Of a DNA stretch of 6,667 nucleotides, positions 1 to 5,735 are shown one piece after another. The translations under genes and the position numbers were made by a program. Each line of letters begins with the position of its first letter. Within the stretch, counting starts at the first letter, position 1. The notes below the pieces were generated by a model, which saw only the letters and a list, made by a program, of their open reading frames with translations, was not told where the DNA came from and made no database searches. This DNA comes from an uncultured Synergistales bacterium (GTDB taxonomy: Bacteria; Synergistota; Synergistia; Synergistales; Aminobacteriaceae), in contig CAJODX010000059.1 of NCBI GenBank assembly GCA_905233295.1, positions 2,529 to 9,195 on the forward strand, written 5' to 3'.

Positions 1-269
1 CCGATTTTTTTGCAGAGGGGATCAAAATCGTCAAGATACTGCATGACTTCGACTTTGTTGGGCTTTGTAACTGCACAGCCGAGGAACGTGGGCATGTAGC
101 GAATCCCATCGATAATTTCCTTCAGATGTTCACTGCCTGCTTCACAGTAACAGTAAAGCATGTTGAAACCTGCCGCCTGATAAGCCGCATTCTGCATACG
201 TGCCGCGAATGACTGACCGAGAGGCGTACCGATGAGTGCGATAAGTCTGCTGTTAATATCAATCTGCAT
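1..269 (-). CDS. Shikimate dehydrogenase-family protein, N-terminal part (cut by window edge)
   Basis: Only the first 89 codons are present; the gene continues off the left end. The translation begins MQIDINSRLIALIGTPLGQS and matches the N-terminal substrate-binding domain of the AroE family: the LIG-x-P turn, a Ser-containing loop followed by an Asn (QSFAARMQN, residues 19-27), a YC/YCE beta strand, and G-x-AVTKPNK (64-72), equivalent to the family's NVT-x-P-x-K, with K72 in the place of the catalytic lysine. LDDFDPLCKKIG matches the helix leading into the catalytic Asp region, which is outside the window. AroE reduces 3-dehydroshikimate with NADPH in the cytoplasm. This copy departs from the canonical HS-x-S-P and NVT motifs (QS-x-A and AVT), so it may be a paralogue acting on another substrate. 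The start is fixed by an in-frame TAG just upstream and an AGGAG (282-286) 12 nt before the ATG. Family assignment is fairly sure; the reaction is not. Confidence 0.8.
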   Translation of the reverse strand, partial: MQIDINSRLIALIGTPLGQSFAARMQNAAYQAAGFNMLYCYCEAGSEHLKEIIDGIRYMPTFLGCAVTKPNKVEVMQYLDDFDPLCKKI

Positions 270-281
270 CTTTAAGAAACG

Positions 282-286
282 CTCCT
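282..286 (-). promoter_or_regulatory. Ribosome binding site of the AroE-like gene
   Basis: On the minus strand AGGAG lies 12 nt before the ATG at 269. It supports that start, because an in-frame TAG sits just upstream and no other ATG is available in frame. Confidence 0.6.
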
Positions 287-327
287 AACATTATGAAATT
301 TTTTGAAAATTTTTTAACGGTGAAATA

Positions 328-356
328 ATTTTATTATTTGAAAGTCTTCAATGCAA
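328..356 (-). promoter_or_regulatory. Candidate sigma-70 promoter for the AroE-like gene
   Basis: On the minus strand, TTGCAT (356-351) and TAAAAT (333-328) are separated by exactly 17 nt, upstream of the AroE-like gene and downstream of the terminator of the preceding gene. The surrounding DNA is very AT-rich, so chance matches are common. The correct spacing and the location after a terminator are the supporting points. The gap 270-398 holds nothing else I can name apart from A/T runs. Confidence 0.45.
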
Positions 357-398
357 GAATAATTTTACTGAATTAAAAAATTAAAAATTTTTTTCTGC

Positions 399-432
399 AA
401 AAAAAAGCCGTGCCCATAACAAGGACGCGGCT
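399..432 (-). terminator. Rho-independent terminator of the thioredoxin/methyltransferase unit
   Basis: Read on the minus strand, AGCCGCGTCC (432-423) pairs with GGGCACGGCT (415-406) around a 7-nt loop. This is a 10-position stem with one mismatch and one G-T wobble. It runs directly into eight T (406-399). It begins only a few bases after the stop codon of the methyltransferase gene, the textbook position for the end of that transcript. On the plus strand no T-run follows the stem, so it works in one direction only. Confidence 0.88.
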
Positions 433-436
433 GAAG

Positions 437-1324
437 TTAATTCACATTCCAAATTCCAAGCTCTATGTCTTCTCTCGGAGCATTAGGCTGATCGATTTCG
501 AGTTTTACATCGGAAACATTTTCATCGGAAAATTTATATTTGTCTTTGAGAACGTAAGTTACCTCGATAAAATCCGGCGTTATAAATTCTCCGCAATAAT
601 TCACGCTGCCGGTGTTGTTTGCGTGAACGTGAACAGCCTGATGTGTTTGAAAGATTTTTGAAAGCGTTTTCAGCACCTTGTCCATCGTTTCAACGCTATA
701 ATTTAACAAATCGTGAAATTCAAGAGCAATCTGATCGAATTTTTTGAGCCAGCCCGGCGGCAAAGAGTTTATAACGTCCCACTCACAGCCTTCGATGTCC
801 ATCTTGAGAAAAATTCCCGAAAGATTTTCATGTCCGTTCGCCCTGATAAGATTTTCAAGGGTGTCCATTCTGCGGGAAGGTTTTCCTGCAACGCCAACCT
901 TTCGCCAGTGAAAATGTTCATTCTGAACGGGAAGTCTTTTTATCGTGTGATCATATTGAAAAATTTCGTAGCCGCGTTTCGCAAGTTCAAGATCAAATGA
1001 AACGTCGTTCGCAATGCCGAAAGAATACGCCGTTTTGCAAGAAGAAAGACAGCCGGACTCGTCCGTTACAACGACATAGCCGCCGTCTCCGTTGTTTCCA
1101 AGTCTTTCGTATTTAAAACCGCCCGCAACTCTGCGGACATTCAAAAGTTCATGCAGCTTTTTATAATACTTGTACGCGGGTCGAGTACCCCCCCCGAAAA
1201 GTCGAACAGCATTTTCATTTTGTATGTACGAAAAAATGCTTTCCTGATACGAACGCAGGGCAACGCGATACGTTATATCGTTGTGCCATTTTGCTCTTAT
1301 TTTCTGAAATAACGATAAAATCAT
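437..1324 (-). CDS. FkbM-type SAM-dependent methyltransferase
   Basis: The 295-residue cytoplasmic protein has no signal peptide or membrane segment. The methyltransferase-like region starts near residue 70: RLGNNGDGGYVV (74-85) and YSFGIANDVSFD (100-111) resemble the SAM-binding N-terminal motifs of FkbM/METTL24-like enzymes, and KMDIEGCEWDVI (174-185) is the characteristic FkbM acidic motif. These enzymes usually methylate hydroxyl groups of sugars or other small molecules; the substrate here is unknown, and a surface glycan is only a guess. The ATG is 13 nt after the thioredoxin-like gene stop, and a GAGG overlapping that junction serves as ribosome binding site, so the two genes are probably one transcript. 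A terminator follows directly. Codons 44-46 lie in a run of eight G, which may make expression switchable. Residues 1-70 carry no motif I recognise. Family confidence is good; function is open. Confidence 0.8.
   Translation of the reverse strand: MILSLFQKIRAKWHNDITYRVALRSYQESIFSYIQNENAVRLFGGGTRPAYKYYKKLHELLNVRRVAGGFKYERLGNNGDGGYVVVTDESGCLSSCKTAYSFGIANDVSFDLELAKRGYEIFQYDHTIKRLPVQNEHFHWRKVGVAGKPSRRMDTLENLIRANGHENLSGIFLKMDIEGCEWDVINSLPPGWLKKFDQIALEFHDLLNYSVETMDKVLKTLSKIFQTHQAVHVHANNTGSVNYCGEFITPDFIEVTYVLKDKYKFSDENVSDVKLEIDQPNAPREDIELGIWNVN
1188..1195 (-). repeat. G8 homopolymer tract inside the methyltransferase gene
   Basis: There are eight C on the plus strand, so eight G in the coding strand, encoding part of the Gly triplet at residues 44-46. 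The frame is open with eight G. By hand translation, one extra G gives a TAA nine codons after the tract, and one fewer G gives a TGA sixteen codons after it. Either length change would therefore remove the whole catalytic domain. Confidence 0.9.
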
Positions 1325-1337
1325 CAGCAGCAGCCTC

Positions 1338-1691
1338 TTAAATCTTTACGCCTTTTTTAGCAAAAACATCAATGACCTCGCTGAGAGATCTGTAACCGAT
1401 TTCCTGAGCGATTTCTTTGCCGTCAGCATCTCTGAAAATCAAAGTCGGAACGTAACGGATGTTGTATTTTTTCGCGATGTCGGGATTGTTTTCAAGATAA
1501 ATATGAGCCGTTGCTATTTTGCCTTTGTACGTCGCGTCAATTTCTCTCATAACCTTTGCCATTTGTTTGCACGCCGGACATGTTTTTGTTGACAGCATCG
1601 TTACAGACGGAACAGCCGCGCTCGCTGCGGAACACAAAACGCTCACTAAAAGAAAAGCCGATAAAATTTTTAACGTTAAACTTTTTTTCAT
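1338..1691 (-). CDS. Exported thioredoxin-fold protein with CPAC active site
   Basis: The 117-residue protein starts with a classical signal peptide: MKKS, a hydrophobic core at about residues 8-20, then an A-S-A site near residue 25. The mature part is a minimal thioredoxin fold. It has the redox pair C38-P-A-C41 after a beta strand, and the cis-proline P82 in YVPT, followed by LIF-x-D-x-DGKE as in thioredoxins. It probably works outside the cytoplasm as a disulfide reductase or thiol-disulfide exchanger; its partner is unknown, and no DsbD/CcdA-like gene is visible here. Cys20 lies in the signal peptide, but the residues before it (S-V-L) do not make a normal lipobox, so a lipoprotein is less likely. 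It is the first gene of the unit with the methyltransferase. An AGAGG lies 12 nt upstream of the ATG and an extended -10 promoter upstream of that. Confidence 0.85.
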   Translation of the reverse strand: MKKSLTLKILSAFLLVSVLCSAASAAVPSVTMLSTKTCPACKQMAKVMREIDATYKGKIATAHIYLENNPDIAKKYNIRYVPTLIFRDADGKEIAQEIGYRSLSEVIDVFAKKGVKI

Positions 1692-1734
1692 TGGAATGCC
1701 GCGCCTCTATTCGTTTTGAATTTTGTTAAAAAAT

Positions 1735-1743
1735 ATTATAGCA
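1735..1743 (-). promoter_or_regulatory. Extended -10 promoter for the thioredoxin-like gene
   Basis: The minus strand reads TGCTATAAT (1743-1735): a perfect TATAAT with the TG-n extension. No good -35 hexamer is found 16-18 nt upstream, which is common for extended -10 promoters. The expected start near 1728 would leave a leader of about 37 nt containing the AGAGG ribosome binding site. Confidence 0.6.
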
Positions 1744-1814
1744 ATTTTTGTGAAAAATTTTTGAGATTTAAATTTTTTTAATTTTTTTTCATATCTCTGA
1801 TTTTTTTCTGAATA

Positions 1815-1823
1815 TGCTATGAT
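1815..1823 (+). promoter_or_regulatory. Extended -10 promoter for the prfB operon
   Basis: TGC-TATGAT (1815-1823) is a near-consensus -10 with the TG-n extension and a weak -35 region. Transcription would start near 1830, giving a leader of about 30 nt with AAAGG at 1843-1847. It faces away from the thioredoxin promoter. The rest of 1692-1860 is A/T runs with no recognisable operator. Confidence 0.5.
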
Positions 1824-1860
1824 TTCAAGAAAATTTTTTTTGAAAGGCATAAATTTTTTT

Positions 1861-2965
1861 ATGAATATAAATTTAAAATCAGAACTGGAAGAACTGCGCG
1901 GGCTTGTTAAAAACGTGCAGGACAGCCTTTGACCTCGAAAATTTAACAGCACGCTCAAAAATTCTTTCAGAAGAAACTTCAAAGCCGGATTTCTGGACGG
2001 CTCAGGGACATGAAGACACGTTGAAAGAATTTTCACAGGTCAACTCGCGGCTCGAAAACTGGAAAAAAATTAAAGCAGCATACGATGAACTCGCGGCACT
2101 TGAAGAAATTTTAAGCGAATCCGAAGATCAGGAACTCGAAGCAGAATTTAAGGACGGAGCAAAAAAACTCCGTAATGAACTTGAACACGCGAGCCTTTTC
2201 CTTTTGTTGAACGAAGAATACGACAACGCCAACGCAATTTTAATGATTCACGCAGGCTCAGGTGGTCTTGACTCTCAGGACTGGGCTGGAATGTTATTGA
2301 GAATGTATTTAAGATACTGCGAGCGCGAAGATTTTAAGGCAAACGTCATCGAAGCCACCGCCGATGAGGGCGAAGGAATCAAAAACGCAACGGTTATGAT
2401 TAACGGCTCGTATGCTTACGGATTTTTAAAAGCCGAACGCGGAGTTCACAGGCTCGTGAGAATTTCGCCGTTTGATTCGGCACACAGACGGCACACGAGT
2501 TTCGCTTCAGTTTTAGTTTCTCCGGAATTTTCCGATGATGTTGACATTGAAATTAAAAGCGAAGATTTGAAGATTGACACATTCAGAGCAAGCGGCGCGG
2601 GCGGACAGTACGTCAACAGAACAGACTCGGCTGTAAGAATAACGCATCTTCCGTCAGGAATCGTTGTAACGTGTCAGAACGAACGCTCACAGATTCAAAA
2701 CCGTCAGACAGCAATGCACGTTCTGAAGAGCCGTCTTTATGAAATTGCTTTGCGTGAACGCCAGCAGGAATTAAACTCAATCGTCGGCGATAAAAAAGAA
2801 TCAACATGGGGCAGTCAGATACGCAGCTATGTCCTTCACCCTTACACGCTCGTCAAAGACCACAGGACGAATTATGAAAAAGGAAATATTCAAGCTGTTC
2901 TCGACGGAGATATTAATGATTTCATAATGGAATTTCTGAAACAGAACGCCAGAAACGGGAAATAA
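1861..2965 (+). CDS. prfB: Peptide chain release factor 2 (RF2), made by programmed +1 frameshift
   Basis: RF2 recognises UGA and UAA stop codons on the ribosome and triggers peptide release. Translation starts at ATG 1861 and reads 23 codons to CTT (1927-1929), where an in-frame TGA (1930-1932) is bypassed by skipping one T. It then continues in the +1 frame from GAC 1931 to TAA 2965, for a product of 367 residues, close to the 365 of E. coli RF2. Counting through the shift, the stop-codon-reading SPF tripeptide is at 202-204 (RISPFDSAHRRH) and the catalytic GGQ at 247-249 (SGAGGQYVNRT). SPF rather than PxT marks RF2 rather than RF1. AAAGG lies 13 nt before the ATG, after which comes a run of seven T. 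Calling the gene from an internal start after the TGA would lose the true N terminus. It leads the six-gene plus-strand operon, and the next gene begins within 10 nt of its stop. Confidence 0.97.
1919..1933 (+). promoter_or_regulatory. prfB autoregulatory +1 frameshift site
   Basis: The sequence AGGACAGCCTTTGAC contains the conserved CTT-TGA-C slippery stop, preceded at 4 nt by a Shine-Dalgarno-like AGGA (1919-1922). In the known mechanism, scarce RF2 makes the ribosome pause at the UGA, slip from CUU to UUU and resume in the +1 frame, so RF2 level controls its own synthesis. The zero-frame product would be only 23 residues long. Confidence 0.95.
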
Positions 2966-2974
2966 AATTTGAAA

Positions 2975-4672
2975 ATGAAAAAATTAATTTGCATTTTTCT
3001 TTTTACATTAATATTTTTATTTTTCTGCGGCTGTGCGAACGCTGAAAATTTTGTTCCCGAACAGCCAATAATGAAAATAAATGAAATAAAACCGGGAATG
3101 TCAGGTTATATCTTAACCGTAACAAAAGGCACTGAACCCGTTAAAATGCCCGTTAAAATCGTTGGCATCGTTCCGCAGAAACCCGACACAGTTATGCAGA
3201 ACAAAATTTTAATAAAGTTCCTCGGGAAAAATAAACTCGCTCAGGGTATGAGTGGCTCGCCGGTGTTCATCAAAAATAAATTAATCGGCGGCATCCGTAG
3301 CGGCTGGGACAACACCGACCAGTCTCTCGCACTTGTAACTCCGATTGAGGCAATGTGCGGAATTTTTAACACGGAAAATTTTTCCTATGATGATGATTTA
3401 AAACTTTTCAATCTTTCTGTTGCCGGCATGAACGCAAACTCCGTTTCGGGTTTAAGCAAAGTTTTAGGTTTAAACATCAGTCAGGGTATTTCGACAGGCT
3501 CAGGACAGCTTGAAATAAAAAATGAAAAATTCAAGCCCGGCGATTCAGTTGCGGCGATGCTGGTTTGGGGAGACGTTGAAATTTCTGCTGCCGGAACAGT
3601 AACAGCGACATCGAAAGACGGAAAATTTCTTGCGTTTGCACACGAATTTCTAAATCGCGGCAAAGTTGCCTATCCTGCGGCGGCGGCGTTCATTCACGAA
3701 ACTGTTGATAGCTATTCTTTTCCTTTTAAACTCGCAAGCTCCGTTTACATTAACGGGATCATAACTCAGGACAGAGAGTCAGCAGTAGGAGGGCGAACCG
3801 GAGTTTTTCCGCAGTCTTTTGAAGCCGAGTTAAGATTCAAAAATCTCGACACCAATAAACAGCATAAATATAAATTTCGTGTCATTCCCGATGAATTTCT
3901 GACCGCGAATTTAATCGAGGGAATTTATAAAGGTCTTCTCACTGAAGCTTGGGGACGCAAAGGTCAGGGTACAATGGACGTGAATTTAAGAATCGAAGGC
4001 GGAAATATTCAAAACGGATTCGCAAGACGCGATATATTTTTCTCTGATGAAGACATAGCGAACGAAGCTTTAAAAGATACCGCCGAAATTATTGACGCGT
4101 ACATGACACAGCCTTTCAGCGAAACGATGCCGTCAGGATTTATTTTGACCGTTGAAGCAACAGAAAAGCCGAAAGTCCTGCGTATTGAAGATGTTGAAAC
4201 GGTTTCAGTAGCAAAGCCCGGCGAAGAAGTTGAAATCAAAGTTAAATTGCGCGGCTGGAGAACGGAACAGACCGAAAAAATTTTTAGATTAAAAATTCCC
4301 GAAAACGCTTCAGGAGTTGTTGAAGTCGTTGTGAGGGGCGGCGGTATCAATCCAATGCCACAGACTGCAATCGAAGAAGGACTGAAAGCCGTTGACAGTC
4401 TTCAGAGAATGCTCACGGAGTTCAAAGCAGCCGATGCGAATAACGAATTAATCATCGAGTTAAATTCAGATACTCTCGGAGATGCTCTCAAAAAGGCGCT
4501 TGGCAAAAATAAAAATGAAAATAATAACGAAAATGAAGATTTTCTGCCCGAAGAGCTTGAATTTCTGAGTGAAACAAAAGAACGCAGAATCAGGGAAGGC
4601 AGCCTGAAAATTTTCAGTTCTGATTATGTCATTGACGGTATGATGAAAAGAATAATTCACGTGGAGAAATGA
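2975..4672 (+). CDS. Exported SpoIVB-like S55 family peptidase
   Basis: The protein has about 565 residues from ATG 2975. TTG 2969, two codons earlier, is the alternative and lies closer to the GGGA at 2957-2960. The N terminus is a signal peptide: MKKL, a long Phe/Leu-rich core, then a likely A-N-A cleavage site near residue 23. IKPGMSGYILT (about 39-49) opens the conserved part. QGMSGSPV (90-97) matches the nucleophile motif of S55 peptidases such as SpoIVB, with S93 as probable catalytic Ser. LVTPIEAM follows, then a second block with GDVEISAAGTVT and FLAFAHEFLNRGKV, where H223 is the likely catalytic His. The region after about 290 is mostly beta-rich, with an Asn-rich stretch near 512-522 and a charged tail; I do not recognise it. 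SpoIVB cleaves SpoIVFA during sporulation, but nothing else here suggests sporulation, so an envelope role is more likely. It lies 9 nt after prfB and overlaps the first possible ATG of tmk. Confidence 0.85.
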   Translation: MKKLICIFLFTLIFLFFCGCANAENFVPEQPIMKINEIKPGMSGYILTVTKGTEPVKMPVKIVGIVPQKPDTVMQNKILIKFLGKNKLAQGMSGSPVFIKNKLIGGIRSGWDNTDQSLALVTPIEAMCGIFNTENFSYDDDLKLFNLSVAGMNANSVSGLSKVLGLNISQGISTGSGQLEIKNEKFKPGDSVAAMLVWGDVEISAAGTVTATSKDGKFLAFAHEFLNRGKVAYPAAAAFIHETVDSYSFPFKLASSVYINGIITQDRESAVGGRTGVFPQSFEAELRFKNLDTNKQHKYKFRVIPDEFLTANLIEGIYKGLLTEAWGRKGQGTMDVNLRIEGGNIQNGFARRDIFFSDEDIANEALKDTAEIIDAYMTQPFSETMPSGFILTVEATEKPKVLRIEDVETVSVAKPGEEVEIKVKLRGWRTEQTEKIFRLKIPENASGVVEVVVRGGGINPMPQTAIEEGLKAVDSLQRMLTEFKAADANNELIIELNSDTLGDALKKALGKNKNENNNENEDFLPEELEFLSETKERRIREGSLKIFSSDYVIDGMMKRIIHVEK

Positions 4673-4674
4673 AA

Positions 4675-5271
4675 ATGAACTCAAAGGGAATTTTCATCGT
4701 GCTTGAAGGCATTGATGGCTGCGGAAAAAGCACTCAGGCGGCAAGACTTGCGGATTTTCTTGAAAACTCAACAGGAAAAAAGACCGTCAGAACAGCCGAG
4801 CCTTTTATTCTTCGCGATTTGATTTTGGGGCGAAAAGATTTAAGTCCGATGTCCGAGCTTTTATTGTTTCTTGCTGACAGAGCCGAACACGTTAATAAAA
4901 TTATCCTTCCGAACCTCGAAGCCGGAAATATTTTAATCTGCGAACGTTACAGCGATTCAACTCTTGCATACCAGTCGGGAGGACATAAAATCGAATTTTC
5001 TCAAGTGAAAAATTTGATTTCGGCTTGCGGATTTCCCGAACCTGACGCAAAAATTTTTCTGGATGTGAACCCTGAACTCGCCTTTGAAAGAGTTAAAGTC
5101 CGAAACAATAAAGATGATAAATTTGAAGCTGAAGGATTTGAATTTATGAAAAAAGTTTCGGATTTTTATAAAAATTTGCCGGGCTTTATAAAAATTTCCT
5201 GCGGCAGTCTCAATGAAGACGAAGTTTTTGAAAAAATTATTTCCGCTCTGAAGTCGGAGGAATTTTTTTAA
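4675..5271 (+). CDS. tmk: Thymidylate kinase
   Basis: This enzyme phosphorylates dTMP to dTDP in the cytoplasm, on the way to dTTP. The 198-residue protein opens with KGIFIVLEGIDGCGKSTQ, whose P-loop is G12-IDGC-GKST (to residue 20). AEP (41-43) corresponds to the family's REP motif, LADRAEH (67-72) to the LFxADRAxH helix, and ERYSDSTLAYQ (90-100) to the DRYxxSxxAYQ substrate site. The LID region is R139VKVR143 through DKFE (148-151). It is a little shorter than usual (about 205-215) because the glycine-rich stretch normally following REP is reduced to AEPF. Two ATGs compete: 4669, which overlaps the previous stop as ATGA, and 4675. GGAG at 4663-4666 is 2 nt from the first and 8 nt from the second, so 4675 is chosen. 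Its stop overlaps the yaaR start (TAATG). Confidence 0.95.
   Translation: MNSKGIFIVLEGIDGCGKSTQAARLADFLENSTGKKTVRTAEPFILRDLILGRKDLSPMSELLLFLADRAEHVNKIILPNLEAGNILICERYSDSTLAYQSGGHKIEFSQVKNLISACGFPEPDAKIFLDVNPELAFERVKVRNNKDDKFEAEGFEFMKKVSDFYKNLPGFIKISCGSLNEDEVFEKIISALKSEEFF
5256..5260 (+). promoter_or_regulatory. Ribosome binding site of yaaR
   Basis: GGAGG lies 10 nt before the ATG at 5271, inside the last codons of tmk. It supports the start that overlaps the tmk stop by one base and implies translational coupling. Confidence 0.75.
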
Positions 5272-5735
5272 TGGCAGGGATTCAGGTTAAAAGACGAACC
5301 GGCGGACAGCCTTCAGCAGCTCCTCAGACACGAATCGAATCAGGCGGCGGCGGAATGGGACATCACACTGACCCTGCGTCAGCTGTAACACGTTCGGAAT
5401 TTTCGTTTGATGCCGTGATGGAGTCAACAGAGCTTGAAGATTTGCTTGACCAACTCTACGAACTTTCCGACAGACTTTCAGTGTTTCCCGGCGGGCGTTT
5501 GATTGAAGAATACCGCAGCGTTCTGCACGAACTCTTAAAACGCGCTGCTCAGGGAATGAGAATTAAACGCGATATGAGATGGCGCAAGACCGACAGAAAA
5601 ATGTATATCACGATTGAACGTGCTGAGAAAGCCATGGAGGAACTTGAAGAGGCTTTTATTTACGAAGGCAACAGAACGAAGGCTCTTGCATTGATGGAGG
5701 AGATTAAAGGTTGTCTGATCTCTCTGTTAATGTAA
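5271..5735 (+). CDS. yaaR: YaaR-like DUF327 protein
   Basis: The 154-residue soluble protein has no signal peptide. Residues 1-40 are a low-complexity, Gly/Pro/Ser-rich tail with a GGGGMGHH stretch. The rest is predicted to be helical and fits the DUF327 family: LEDLLDQLYELSDRLSVFPG, then EEYRSVLHELLKRAAQ, an Arg/Lys-rich MRIKRDMRWRKTDRKMYITIERA segment, and a C-terminal IKGCLISLLM like the IRGLLLDLL ending of the family. Its position between tmk and holB matches yaaR of Bacillus subtilis, which strengthens the call. The biochemical role of the family is unknown; replication or clamp-loader association is only suggested by the neighbourhood. It starts 1 nt into the tmk stop and overlaps holB by 25 nt. 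Confidence 0.85.
   Translation: MAGIQVKRRTGGQPSAAPQTRIESGGGGMGHHTDPASAVTRSEFSFDAVMESTELEDLLDQLYELSDRLSVFPGGRLIEEYRSVLHELLKRAAQGMRIKRDMRWRKTDRKMYITIERAEKAMEELEEAFIYEGNRTKALALMEEIKGCLISLLM
5696..5702 (+). promoter_or_regulatory. Strong ribosome binding site deciding the holB TTG start
   Basis: GGAGGAG sits 8 nt before the TTG at 5711, inside the yaaR coding sequence. No ATG exists in the holB frame until after residue 70, within the conserved domain, so this site fixes the unusual start. Confidence 0.75.

Noticed and set aside
295..316. Short direct repeat of GAAA followed by T-runs upstream of the AroE-like gene
   Set aside because: It is only two imperfect copies in AT-rich DNA, with no spacing or symmetry that suggests a binding site.
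410..1000. Plus-strand open frames opposite the methyltransferase gene
   Set aside because: They are antisense to a gene with clear family motifs, lack ribosome binding sites, and the first one starts inside the terminator hairpin.
1741..1860. Alternating A and T tracts as a possible terminator or operator
   Set aside because: A-T self-complementary runs of this kind arise by chance in AT-rich DNA; there is no GC stem, and both flanking genes point away from the region.
1930..1932. In-frame TGA near the start of prfB, as if the gene were broken or TGA were recoded
   Set aside because: It lies exactly in the conserved CTT-TGA-C frameshift site of RF2 genes, and the +1 frame continues to a full-length protein with SPF and GGQ motifs.
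1707..2036. Open frame of 109 codons on the minus strand across the divergent promoter region
   Set aside because: It overlaps the prfB start and frameshift site, has low-complexity Lys/Phe-rich content from A/T runs, and shows no family resemblance.
2975..4672. SpoIVB-like peptidase as evidence for a spore-forming organism
   Set aside because: Only the peptidase motifs match. The protein is longer, the motif order differs, and no other sporulation gene is present; yaaT and yaaR are also found in non-sporulating bacteria.
4009..4684. Minus-strand open frames opposite the end of the S55 gene
   Set aside because: They are Ser/Thr/Phe-rich shadow translations of the coding strand with no ribosome binding site or recognisable motif.
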